Assembly (NCBI GenBank): GCA_963768185.1 | Contig: CAVYGS010000004.1 | Span: forward strand, 62,001 to 126,000 | Direction of reading: 5' to 3' | DNA length: 64,000 bases | Origin: Palsa-461 sp963768185 | GTDB lineage: Bacteria; Actinomycetota; Acidimicrobiia; Acidimicrobiales; RAAP-2 | Part shown: positions 18,345-26,024 of the stretch, one piece after another | How the letters are laid out: each line of letters starts with the position of its first letter | Position numbering within the stretch: position 1 is the stretch's first letter | Translations under genes and position numbers: made by a program | The notes under the pieces: model-generated | The model's input: only the letters and a program-made list of their open reading frames with translations | The model's database searches: none | Told to the model about the DNA's origin: nothing

Positions 18345-18785
18345 TTATTCCGTTGATCGGCGAACCTCGAATGTGAGCTGATTCGGCTGGCTCACGAAGG
18401 TGGCGGTGCCGGTACCGTACCGGCCGGAGAGCGTGTCAACGTCGGTCTTGTAGGACAACCGCTCTTTGAATCCAAGATCGCGCAGTGCAACGAGGACTCG
18501 AGTTACGTCTTCGTGGTCGGTGAAATCGCACGTATAGACGCATATAACCCGTTTGCTCGACCGGGCGAGCGGATTCGGCCAGGCAGTTGCGACCTTGGCC
18601 GCACAACCCAGCCGCCCGCTCAGGGTCGCGGTGGCAACCTTCTCCCAGACGGCATCGACGTCCTCTTCATCGACGAACAACAGCCACTTGCCTATGACTT
18701 CGGGGTTCGCCTGTCGCCCAATCTGCTTCGGGTCCTCGGCGTGGATCCAAGGATGCTGATCGAACGACGAGGGTCGAATCGTCAT
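18345..18785 (-). CDS. Bles03/DUF1917 protein (eIF4E-like fold, function unknown)
   Basis: 146 residues with the family pattern: WIHAEDPKQIG, GKWLLFVDEEDVDAVWEKVA, LGCAAKVATAWPNP, VICVYTCDFTDHEDVTRVLV, and YKTDVDTLSGRYG. Databases label such proteins putative phosphothreonine lyase domain or DUF1917 (human relative C11orf68/BLES03), with a fold likened to eIF4E. No reaction is established. ATG 18785 overlaps the helicase stop by four bases (ATGA), so the two are translated together. It is the last gene of the element 2 operon. Confidence 0.8.
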   Translation of the reverse strand: MTIRPSSFDQHPWIHAEDPKQIGRQANPEVIGKWLLFVDEEDVDAVWEKVATATLSGRLGCAAKVATAWPNPLARSSKRVICVYTCDFTDHEDVTRVLVALRDLGFKERLSYKTDVDTLSGRYGTGTATFVSQPNQLTFEVRRSTE

Positions 18786-21145
18786 CCCGCTGACCGACGG
18801 CGCCGCGTGTCGAAGCCGAGGCTTGCGTAGGCGGCGAGACGCTTGCCGTGCATGCGGGCGAGGACAGGTACGTCGAAGTCGACATAGTCGTGGACCTCAA
18901 TGCTGGTCTTCTCCTCCAACGGCCGCAGTACCCGCCCCACGTATTGGACGAGACGGCCCTTGAAAGCCAGCGGGAACGCCAAGAACAGCGTGTCCAGCGG
19001 AGGGCAGTCGAAGCCTTCACCGAGGAGGCTGCCCGTGGCGACGAGGAGCAGCCCACGGCCGGGGGAACCGGAGTTGAGCCCCTCCACCACCCCCGCTCGC
19101 TGCTTCTTGGGCATGCCCCCGTAGAGGACGAAGGGCTCGAGATCGAGGTTCCGCAGTTCGTTGGCGATGCTCTCGACGTGCTCGGTCCACTGGGTGAGGA
19201 CGAGACAGTTCCTCCCCTCGTCCACAGCCATGAGGATGTCGCCACAGATCTGCAGCGTTCGCTCGTGATCCTCGACGATGCCTCGGAAGACTTCCTGGAT
19301 CCCGACGCCTTCCGGCTCTGGGATCGAGTGGCTGGTGCCGTGAACGACCAGCTCCAAACGTGCGGTGGAGGTGGCATCGGCCCGGGCTCCAAAACGATGA
19401 CGGATTGGACCGCAGTACATGGTGATAAGTCCCTGCAGGCCGTCCCTCCTGTAGGGCGTGGCCGTAAGGCCGAGCCACCTTCGCACTGGCAGCTGTCGCA
19501 CACAGCGCTCGAAGGTGACAGCCGGGACATGATGGCACTCGTCGACGACCACCAGTCCGTACCGGCTGCCCAGCTCGGTTAGATCCTCACGGCGGGCCAA
19601 GGACTGAGCGGTGGCGATGTCGACCAGCCCCTTCGCCTTGCGGCGGCCACTGCCAAGCTGCCCGATCTGCTTGGTGTCGAGACCCAGGTGCTCGGTCAGG
19701 CGGTCTCGCCACTGATCGACGAGTGGTTGGCGGTCCACGATCACGAGGGTGGGAACCCTGTGGTGGGCGATGACAGCGCAGGCGATAACCGTCTTTCCAG
19801 ACCCCGGCGGTGCCACTAGAACGCCCAGGTCGTGAGGCGCCAGGGCGTCGTAGGCCGCTGTCTGGTCAGCCGTCAGTACGGCGGCAAACTGGAGATCCAC
19901 AGCCGGAGGATCGGGACACGAGTCAGAGACAACCAGATGGCTTCCGGCGTCGGCCACGATCTCTTCGACCAGCAGCCGCAGCCCCCGGGGCACGAGCAGC
20001 CTGTCGAGGGTCTCGCCGTAGGAGCGGACGAATCTGGGCGTGTCCCAGGTCGAGAATCGCAGCCGCTCCTTCTCGTAGTACGCCGGATTATGGAGTGATG
20101 CAGCGTGCTTGATCGACGACAGCAGAGCCGGCGGGATCCCGATCCGCTCGATGCTGATCATGGCCCCGACACTGGCCATGATCTTCTCCGGCGGTTTGGG
20201 CGAGTCCGCGGTCGAGGGTCTCTTGTAGGACGCTTCGTCGGGACCGGCTCCGATCGGCGGAAGGGCGGTGGCAATCTCGGAAACCGCATTCGGCGAGAGT
20301 CGACCGAGAGCTGAGAGATGCGCCCATTGGTCCTCGAATGGTTCCAAACTTGACGGATCCAGGAACATCGTCGTCTGACGCTTGCGGCACTCACCCTGGA
20401 GGGGAAGGGCAATCAAGTTCCCGAACGATCCCTTCGGCATGAAGTCCTGAGCCGGAAACAGCCGGTCGTAGCTGGCGAGATCGAGTTCGGCTCTAGTCGT
20501 CATCGCCTCCCGCAAGAGGTGGGCCCCAACTCGCCGGGCTACCGCGGCTGGGACCGGCCCCGAGAAGAACGCCCAGACGTGGGCTCCATCTCCTGACCTT
20601 GAGCGCTCGAGGCCAACCGGTATTCCCGACGCCCGAGCCGCGTCCAGGTAAGCGAGGGCATCCAGCGCCCAACCGGCACCGTCGAAGTCGCACACGAGGA
20701 GCCGGCAAGCGTCACCCTTGAGCAACGGATACAGCCCGACGTGAGCGGCCCCCGAAAGATGCGAGGTGACAACCTCCTCGGTAAGGGGCAGGTACTCCCG
20801 GTCGGGGCGCCGGGCGTTCGCCCAACCACCCCGGACGGCCGGACTCCACCCCGCCTTTCCGGATCGAGGGTTCTCCCATCTGAGCGCGTGGACATCGTCC
20901 CGCCCTACGAAAAGCGATCGGAAGAGCGCGACTTTGGCGTCGCGTGGCGAGTTCCTGTCTACCGGAGCGTCAGAACCGTTACCGTCGGTCTCGACGAAGA
21001 GCGTCGGCTCCCATGGCGATACCACTTCGTCACGAGTCCCCACGCCGAGGAGGCCGCGCAGCCTGTCGTTCTCGGTTCGAAGTTCGGCGATCTGCCGGCG
21101 GAGATTGTCAGCGTCGTCGGCCTGGGGTGGGGAAGCGTCGACCAT
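18782..21145 (-). CDS. TOTE-type archaeo-eukaryotic primase fused to SF2 helicase
   Basis: 787 residues from ATG 21145 (TTG 21151 is also possible). Order: a short coiled coil (NLRRQIAELRTENDRLRGLL); an archaeo-eukaryotic primase domain of the TOTE conflict-system type at about 70-290, with the metal-binding CDFDG (Asp near 153 and 155) and the SRSGDGAHVW His motif; a linker; then an SF2 helicase with Walker A APPGSGKT (about 445), VVVDECHH, GLTATPYRRDG and helicase-C motifs (QWTEHVESIANELRN, GEGFDCPPLD, QYVGRVLRP). All key residues are present. TOTE enzymes are predicted nucleic-acid-directed conflict systems. It sits between the AbrB-like and DUF1917 genes. Confidence 0.88.
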   Translation of the reverse strand: MVDASPPQADDADNLRRQIAELRTENDRLRGLLGVGTRDEVVSPWEPTLFVETDGNGSDAPVDRNSPRDAKVALFRSLFVGRDDVHALRWENPRSGKAGWSPAVRGGWANARRPDREYLPLTEEVVTSHLSGAAHVGLYPLLKGDACRLLVCDFDGAGWALDALAYLDAARASGIPVGLERSRSGDGAHVWAFFSGPVPAAVARRVGAHLLREAMTTRAELDLASYDRLFPAQDFMPKGSFGNLIALPLQGECRKRQTTMFLDPSSLEPFEDQWAHLSALGRLSPNAVSEIATALPPIGAGPDEASYKRPSTADSPKPPEKIMASVGAMISIERIGIPPALLSSIKHAASLHNPAYYEKERLRFSTWDTPRFVRSYGETLDRLLVPRGLRLLVEEIVADAGSHLVVSDSCPDPPAVDLQFAAVLTADQTAAYDALAPHDLGVLVAPPGSGKTVIACAVIAHHRVPTLVIVDRQPLVDQWRDRLTEHLGLDTKQIGQLGSGRRKAKGLVDIATAQSLARREDLTELGSRYGLVVVDECHHVPAVTFERCVRQLPVRRWLGLTATPYRRDGLQGLITMYCGPIRHRFGARADATSTARLELVVHGTSHSIPEPEGVGIQEVFRGIVEDHERTLQICGDILMAVDEGRNCLVLTQWTEHVESIANELRNLDLEPFVLYGGMPKKQRAGVVEGLNSGSPGRGLLLVATGSLLGEGFDCPPLDTLFLAFPLAFKGRLVQYVGRVLRPLEEKTSIEVHDYVDFDVPVLARMHGKRLAAYASLGFDTRRRRSAG

Positions 21146-21168
21146 GGGCAAGCCGGGCGGGCGAAGCC

Positions 21169-21402
21169 TCAGCCTGCCAAATCCCTCCGTCTGGCCCAGG
21201 TCTTGGGCTCCTTCAGGCTCTTCACGATGCTCTCTCGGAGCTCTTCCGGGTACTCGAGGATCTCTGGGGTGACGACAGCTGGGGTGAGCACGATCCGCCC
21301 ATCAGGCTCCTTGGAAAGGAGGTAGTGCTCCCGATCAGCCAGCCTTCCCAAGCTGACCCGCTGCCGGTTGTCGACCGTGACCAACTTGGTGACAGTGCTC
21401 AT
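21169..21402 (-). CDS. AbrB-like small DNA-binding protein
   Basis: 77 residues from ATG 21402. MSTVTKLVTVDNRQRVSLGR with LADREHYLLSKEPDGRIVLT is a swapped-hairpin AbrB/SpoVT-like fold; the rest is a helical tail rich in Glu and Lys. It precedes the primase-helicase on the same strand with about 20 bp between, so it is likely the operon regulator. It is divergent from the toxin-like gene at 21511, whose promoter it could also control. Confidence 0.75.
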   Translation of the reverse strand: MSTVTKLVTVDNRQRVSLGRLADREHYLLSKEPDGRIVLTPAVVTPEILEYPEELRESIVKSLKEPKTWARRRDLAG

Positions 21403-21510
21403 GCTTCCCTCGAATCTCGCCGTATCCATTCCTGCCGAGGTCATCTTAGCCGCAAACGCCCCTTGGGGGAATAGGGGCTTGACCCGAATACGGGTAGCGC
21501 CCACACTAAG

Positions 21511-21852
21511 TTGGTGCCCGAGCTCTTCTTCTCTGGACCTGCCCAGGAGGGCCTGCGGCGACTCGAGGCTGAGGCCGCCATTGAGCCTCTGTTCACCCGA
21601 GTGAACGAGGCTCTCGATCTCATCGAACAACACCCAGGGTCGGCGGAAGCAAGGCGGCTGCGCTTCGTCGACCCTCCCTCCTGGGGGATCCCGGTGGGTT
21701 ACAAGGAGCACAGCTTCGTCATCACCTGGATGAGCGGCGAAGACTTCGCCGCATGGGCAGCCGGCGAGGATATTGCCGCTCTTTCCGAGGAGATCGGAGG
21801 CGACCTTAGCCAGTGGGCCATCGTGCTCTACATCGGTCCCCGACCCGAATGA
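21511..21852 (+). CDS. Hypothetical small protein, RelE/ParE-like appearance
   Basis: 113 residues; TTG 21511 or GTG 21514 is the start. The sequence GSAEARRLRFVDPPSWGIPV followed by EHSFVITWM and WAIVLYIGP gives a helix-helix-strand pattern reminiscent of RelE/ParE toxins, but the catalytic pattern is not clear. It is divergent from the AbrB-like gene with 108 bp between them, which must hold both promoters. It ends 14 bp before the arm repeats, so it is the last gene of element 2. Confidence 0.55.
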   Translation: MVPELFFSGPAQEGLRRLEAEAAIEPLFTRVNEALDLIEQHPGSAEARRLRFVDPPSWGIPVGYKEHSFVITWMSGEDFAAWAAGEDIAALSEEIGGDLSQWAIVLYIGPRPE

Positions 21853-21866
21853 ACCTTCACTGGCGT

Positions 21867-21888
21867 CATGGCGCGTTCATGGCGCGTC
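21867..21888 (+). repeat. Integrase arm-type repeat pair, right arm of element 2
   Basis: CATGGCGCGTT / CATGGCGCGTC, 91 bp left of att copy 3. It sits in a 155-bp segment that aligns without a net gap to 18058-18212. Confidence 0.65.
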
Positions 21889-21979
21889 CGGGTCAGTTCG
21901 TGGTCGTTCGCCGCCGTTCGCCGGCTCGCTGACCTGCCGCTCCGGTTCGCCAGGGTTCGCCGCTTCAGGTTGGACGATT

Positions 21980-22021
21980 TTCCCAAGCTGAGAACGCGGG
22001 TTCGATTCCCGTCGCCCGCTC
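21980..22021 (+). repeat. att copy 3 (attR of element 2)
   Basis: 42-bp tRNA-Gly 3' half with G and C in place of A and T at one T-stem pair relative to copies 1 and 2. Arm repeats are present only on the left, so the DNA to the right is chromosome. This is the best candidate for the original chromosomal tRNA 3' end. Confidence 0.85.
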
Positions 22022-22054
22022 TCTCTCGCCCGCTCTCGCGTAAAGCCCAGCTCG

Positions 22055-22633
22055 CTAAGCCGCCCAGCGCCCGGTGAGAGCATCGGGCGCCCAACGTGGC
22101 CACTTCGGTGGCGCGAGCAAGTGGCCGTTCGCCAGTTCTGCCACGAGGTCGGGGCCATCAAGTGTCGAGTTGTCCCAGAACCCTGCTGACTGGGCCTTTG
22201 CAGTTGCCACGGCGACCAACGGCCATAATCGCCGATAGCGCTCGCGGATCTTGCCTTCCGGGACCGAGTGTCCACCATGCTCCACGCGCGCGGCCACCCG
22301 GGCGACACAGACGTGCTCCGGAACCATGAGCACATAGAGGGCGACGAAGTAGCCGGCCGCCTGAGCTTGATCGATGAGGACGACCTTTGAGGGATGGGAG
22401 AAGACCGTCTCAGCAATGAACTGTCTGCCGCTCTCGATGAGGGCCGACCGGGTCGCCTCCGCAATCCCGGCGGCCTCATAGGAATGCCCTTCGGGATCTT
22501 CGGGCCAACGGTCGAGCGCGATCAGGTCGGCGTTCACGAACGGGACACCCGGTAGCTGCTCACCCAAGATCTCCTGCGCGAACGTTGACTTACCGGCCCC
22601 GTTCGGCCCAACGATCAGATCGAGGCGGCTCAC
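22055..22633 (-). CDS. Zeta-toxin-like P-loop kinase
   Basis: 192 residues. Walker A GPNGAGKST at residues 9-17 follows MSRLDLIV; FVNADLIALDRWPED and AETVFSHPSKV match zeta-type kinases, which in characterised members phosphorylate UDP-GlcNAc and poison cell-wall synthesis. Arg residues typical of the lid follow (VAARVEHGGHSVPEGKIRER). The antitoxin-like gene ends 41 bp upstream on the same strand. It lies just outside att copy 3, so it belongs to the chromosome rather than the element. Confidence 0.8.
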   Translation of the reverse strand: MSRLDLIVGPNGAGKSTFAQEILGEQLPGVPFVNADLIALDRWPEDPEGHSYEAAGIAEATRSALIESGRQFIAETVFSHPSKVVLIDQAQAAGYFVALYVLMVPEHVCVARVAARVEHGGHSVPEGKIRERYRRLWPLVAVATAKAQSAGFWDNSTLDGPDLVAELANGHLLAPPKWPRWAPDALTGRWAA

Positions 22634-22674
22634 ACGGGTCGACGCGCGCGTACCTGGGCAGACCTGGAGTCGGC

Positions 22675-23046
22675 TTACCCGCTGGCTTCGAGTGGACGCG
22701 ACGACCCGTCCGGGTGGAATTGCGTCAACTCGCCATCATCGTTGAGCGCCACTGCGGTCATGCCCGCTTTGAGCAGTGTTCGCCCAAAAGGGGGGGTCGT
22801 GGCAGCCCGTTCCCGGATGGCAACGTCCAGTTCCACGTTGGCGACAAGGCGCTCTTCGGTGGTCAGTTCAGAGAGCGGCAGCTCTCCGCGTAACACCGCG
22901 GCGATGCGGCGTCGGGCAGTGGTCTCGTGCGCCGAGAGCTCCCTTCCCAGGCGGGTCCAGTGTTCGAGCTGCTGGCGGGCCGAGCGGTGCTCCCTGCGCC
23001 CCTCGTCGGCAGCTGCTTCGAACAACTCGCCGTCAAAGCGGGTCAT
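22675..23046 (-). CDS. ParD-like antitoxin-type protein
   Basis: 123 residues from ATG 23046. The N-terminal half (MTRFDGELFEAAADEGRREH, SARQQLEHWTRLGRELS) resembles ParD-like antitoxins of the TA_system antitoxin family found with zeta-type kinases in actinobacteria. The C-terminal half, ending GMTAVALNDDGELTQFHPDG, may bind the toxin or nucleotide site. Directly upstream of the zeta-like gene, same strand. Confidence 0.7.
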   Translation of the reverse strand: MTRFDGELFEAAADEGRREHRSARQQLEHWTRLGRELSAHETTARRRIAAVLRGELPLSELTTEERLVANVELDVAIRERAATTPPFGRTLLKAGMTAVALNDDGELTQFHPDGSSRPLEASG

Positions 23047-23215
23047 GCGGTCATCCGCCACGGCAGTCCTCTTTGGTAGCGTTTTGCATACGAGAGTATC
23101 GATCTGCATACAAGCGTAGCGCGTCCGTGGGTCGCGTCCTCGCTCCGCAGGGGTCTTCGACCGGATCCGCGGCTCCCCCACCGCCGCCAACCGGGCGGAC
23201 CGATGCGGCTGTGGC

Positions 23216-24121
23216 TCAGGTCGTCGGGGCCAGCGCCCGCGCCTTGCCGCCGGGCGCGGACACGATGAGCTTGACCAGCTCTTCGGTGATGCGGGGCTCG
23301 AGGCCCTCGGTGTGCCCCTTGTCCCCCCTGACGACATCGGCGATGACCCGCCCATCGCGAGCCCCAGGGAACACATAGACCTCGGCGGTGCCCGGCCGTG
23401 GCTTGCGACCCCAGCTCAGCGTGGGATTGTCGTCCCATCGTCCGTCGTGGATCCTGCCCGGTTGGTCGTCGACCACGTCGGGCTGGCGAACCCTCGGACC
23501 AGCGCCGTAGCGGTCGGCCCACGGAGAGACATCGGGAAGCGAAGCGATCTCGTGCTCCCCGGTCGCATAGATGAAGGAGATGTCGGCCGCCGGGATCGGT
23601 GGCGGCGCCATGGCCTGTTGCCGCTCCCGCCATGCCTGCATGGCCGCTCTATCGGCTTCGGAGCGCGGTGGGCCGAAGTTGGCGGCCCGCTCGAGGGGAC
23701 CGATGCGACCGCCCGAGAGGCTGAGCCAGCCGTCCACCCGGTCGGCGAAGTACTCGGTGGACAGGAGCCGCAGCGAGGTCATCCCGCCCTGGGAGTGCCC
23801 GACCAACCAGAAGGACCGTATGGATTCCAGACCGAAGCGTTCGAAGACCAGCTCGACCACGTTCTTGAGGTGCTCGTCATCGGCGTCGGCCGCCCAGTGC
23901 CGGCTGGGCTCGGTGGTCACCGCACTCGGGGTGGCGATGACCAGCCTGTATTGGTCGACGTAGTCATGGGCAGGGAAGTACTCGCGCTGCCAGGTGCCAT
24001 GGGACCCGCCGCCGTGCAGGTTGAGGAGGAAGGTGACCTCCTCGCCCGGACGGAGGTCGGACGGAAAGTCGAGGAAGCACTTCCGCTCGGTCTTCGGGTC
24101 CACCAGTGTGTCGGTCGCCAT
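23216..24121 (-). CDS. Alpha/beta hydrolase family protein (esterase/PHB depolymerase-like)
   Basis: 301 residues from ATG 24121. The start MATDTLVDPKTERKCFLDFP leads into an oxyanion-type LLNLHGGGSHGTW, the nucleophile elbow GHSQGG (Ser near 130), and a late His in GDKGHTEGLEPR. This is the order of the alpha/beta hydrolase triad, closest to feruloyl esterase or PHB depolymerase-like hydrolases. No signal peptide, so probably cytoplasmic. Substrate unknown. The antitoxin gene downstream is separated by 169 bp. Confidence 0.75.
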   Translation of the reverse strand: MATDTLVDPKTERKCFLDFPSDLRPGEEVTFLLNLHGGGSHGTWQREYFPAHDYVDQYRLVIATPSAVTTEPSRHWAADADDEHLKNVVELVFERFGLESIRSFWLVGHSQGGMTSLRLLSTEYFADRVDGWLSLSGGRIGPLERAANFGPPRSEADRAAMQAWRERQQAMAPPPIPAADISFIYATGEHEIASLPDVSPWADRYGAGPRVRQPDVVDDQPGRIHDGRWDDNPTLSWGRKPRPGTAEVYVFPGARDGRVIADVVRGDKGHTEGLEPRITEELVKLIVSAPGGKARALAPTT

Positions 24122-24257
24122 CGATCCCTCCCCCGGGTCGCTCCTGGAGCGCCCGACGATACGTAGGGACTCAGCGTTGTGCAATCGTTCTCGCACAGAG
24201 AGGGTCCTCCCTCGCGGGTGGCTCGACCGTCTCCCGAGGACATACTGCGAGCGGACA

Positions 24258-24512
24258 ATGAAGCTGAAGCTGGACCTCCACGACATCTACAACCGGGGGC
24301 AAGACATCGATCAAGCCCTCCAGGGGATCATTGACGAGGCCGTCGCCAGAAAAGCCACGCTCGTAGAGATCATTCCCGGCAAGGGCTCCGGTCAGCTGAA
24401 AAAGCGCGTGCTCCGATTTCTCGACCAAAAGGACGTGAAGGCCAAGTACCACCACATCGAGAAGGACTCGCGCAACTTCGGGCGAGTCTTCGTTCACTTT
24501 CGTTGGAAGTGA
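24258..24512 (+). CDS. Smr domain protein
   Basis: 84 residues from ATG 24258, essentially a stand-alone Smr domain: LKLDLHDIYNRGQDIDQALQ, VEIIPGKGSGQLKKRVLRFL and HIEKDSRNFGRVFVHF. Smr domains (MutS2 C-terminus, SMR proteins) bind or nick nucleic acids, with the DLHD and HGxG-like motifs central; here HGKG-like is PGKGSGQ. A strong stem-loop terminator follows at 24531. Confidence 0.8.
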   Translation: MKLKLDLHDIYNRGQDIDQALQGIIDEAVARKATLVEIIPGKGSGQLKKRVLRFLDQKDVKAKYHHIEKDSRNFGRVFVHFRWK

Positions 24513-24530
24513 GGCCGACGTCCCCGTGAC

Positions 24531-24568
24531 ATAGAAGAGCCGCCGGTCGTGGCCGGCGGCTCTTCTAT
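24531..24568. terminator. Bidirectional terminator, 16-bp stem
   Basis: Perfect arms ATAGAAGAGCCGCCGG (24531-24546) and its complement (24553-24568) with a 6-base loop. A/T-rich ends on both sides give T runs in either direction. It separates the convergent Smr gene and the liv-type operon. Confidence 0.9.
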
Positions 24569-24606
24569 CAGTCTTGATGCCACTCGAAGGTGGCGGCAAC
24601 GGCTCC

Positions 24607-25992
24607 CTATGCGGTCTTCGCCAACTTCGACGGCACCGCGTCCTGGTGTCCGTGGTACACCTTTACCGGGCCGGCGCCGGGGCTGGTCTCATAGACGGGG
24701 CCGATCGGCTCGACGCCCATGTAGGTACCGCTCGGCTCCGTGATCGGCGTCGCGCTGGTCGACATCTTGTAGAGCTGTTCACCCTCGTAGCCGAAGTGCA
24801 CCGACGACGAGTACGAATAGGGCACGTAGCCGGGGTTGATGAACGAGGCGCCGTCCTTCGCAATCGCGTTGATCAATCCCTGACGCGTCAGGTTCCTGCC
24901 AGCGTCCTGAAGCGCCTGGACCATTGCGTAGCCAACGGCGATGCCGACCAACTCGTCCCCGGTCAAACCGTTCTTGGCGAGCAATGAGGGGTCGTACTTA
25001 GCCAGCAACTTCTTCGCCACCTGCACCCAGGGGTTCGAGGTCTGGTTCTCGAACGGGCCGTAGCCATCGGTGATGGCCCCGTTGAGCAGTGACTGCGCCG
25101 ACGATGGTGGGGTGGTCAGCGCGGCCGGCGCACCGAGCGTCGGGGGATCCCCGGCGACGCCGTCGATGAGGAGCTGCGGGTGGTAGCCGTCCGTGGCGGC
25201 GTCGGTCAGGAACAGCCCGACGAACGGCGGGATGGCCGCCAACATGACCACCTTGGCGCCGGCCGACTGCAGAGCGGCAACCTGCGTGCTCACACCGGCG
25301 ATGTAGGCCGCCGTCGAGGCCACGTAGGTCTGGCTGCTCACGATGTCGGAGGAACTGACCTCCATGTGGGCGCCCTTCAAGAAGTCGAACCCGAATTCGT
25401 CGTCCTGGGTGAAGAACCCGACCTTCTCGCCCTTGAAGTTCTTTGCCTCATACGCGCCGAAGATCTTCCCGTCGACCGTATAGGGCGGCTGCCATCCGGT
25501 CGTCCACGGGTACTTGGGGCTGCTCCAGCAGTTGCATCCCGACAGTACGAACAGCTCGGGGATCTTCTGGCTGTTCAGGTATCCCTGCACGGCGAGTTGA
25601 GTTGGTGTGCCGAGCGAGGCCACATCAGCGAAGATGTTGTCCTGAAGCACCAGCTGGTGGGTCATCGTCGAGGTGATCGACGGGGTGTACTGGTCGTCCT
25701 TGATGAGGTAGTTGATCTTCCGGCCGTTGACACCTCCATGGGCGTTGGCCCACAAGAACACCGCATTGATCGCCGGCGCGATGTCCGCGTAATTGGCGGC
25801 CACCCCGGTCAGGGGTTCGGTCGCGCCCAAGGTGATCGAGGTGGCGGTCACTCCCGGCGTCGCAGCGCTGGCCGCTTCGGCCGGGGACCCCCCGACGCTC
25901 AAGGCCATGGTGCCGCCCAGCGCGGCCACCACTAGGCCGGTGGCAAGGACGCGCGTCCGGCCCAAGGCCGAGCGCAACGAGAACTGCTTCAT
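24607..25992 (-). CDS. Branched-chain amino acid type ABC transporter substrate-binding protein
   Basis: 461 residues, with an N-terminal signal peptide (VLATGLVVAALGGTMALSV with upstream Arg residues, cleavage near AEAAS). The mature part is a periplasmic-binding-protein type 1 fold of the LivJ/LivK kind: VTATSITLGATEPLTGVAAN, NAHGGVNGRKINYLIKDDQY and EVKVGFFTQDDEF-like segments. It would capture a small amide or amino acid substrate outside the cell and deliver it to the permeases encoded upstream. Substrate cannot be told; urea or short amide transport are options. It is the last gene of the five-gene operon. Confidence 0.88.
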   Translation of the reverse strand: MKQFSLRSALGRTRVLATGLVVAALGGTMALSVGGSPAEAASAATPGVTATSITLGATEPLTGVAANYADIAPAINAVFLWANAHGGVNGRKINYLIKDDQYTPSITSTMTHQLVLQDNIFADVASLGTPTQLAVQGYLNSQKIPELFVLSGCNCWSSPKYPWTTGWQPPYTVDGKIFGAYEAKNFKGEKVGFFTQDDEFGFDFLKGAHMEVSSSDIVSSQTYVASTAAYIAGVSTQVAALQSAGAKVVMLAAIPPFVGLFLTDAATDGYHPQLLIDGVAGDPPTLGAPAALTTPPSSAQSLLNGAITDGYGPFENQTSNPWVQVAKKLLAKYDPSLLAKNGLTGDELVGIAVGYAMVQALQDAGRNLTRQGLINAIAKDGASFINPGYVPYSYSSSVHFGYEGEQLYKMSTSATPITEPSGTYMGVEPIGPVYETSPGAGPVKVYHGHQDAVPSKLAKTA

Positions 25993-26024
25993 CGATACCC
26001 CCTCTTGTGTTTGTCCAATGAGTC

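Larger units (their letters stand above)
18171..22021. mobile_element. Integrative element 2 (about 3.8 kb, no integrase)
   Basis: Lies between att copies 18171-18212 and 21980-22021. Its left end has its own arm-repeat pair (18262-18283) and its right end another (21867-21888). The right ends of elements 1 and 2 (155 bp each, 18058-18212 and 21867-22021) align with identical spacing. It encodes an AbrB-like protein, a primase-helicase, a DUF1917 protein and a toxin-like protein, but no recombinase, so any mobility would depend on an integrase in trans, such as that of element 1. Confidence 0.8.

Noticed and set aside
1..22021. Prophage
   Set aside because: No capsid, terminase, portal, tail or lysis genes are seen; cargo is defence and R-M.
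22055..23046. Zeta-toxin pair counted as cargo of element 2
   Set aside because: It lies beyond att copy 3, so on present evidence it belongs to the chromosome.
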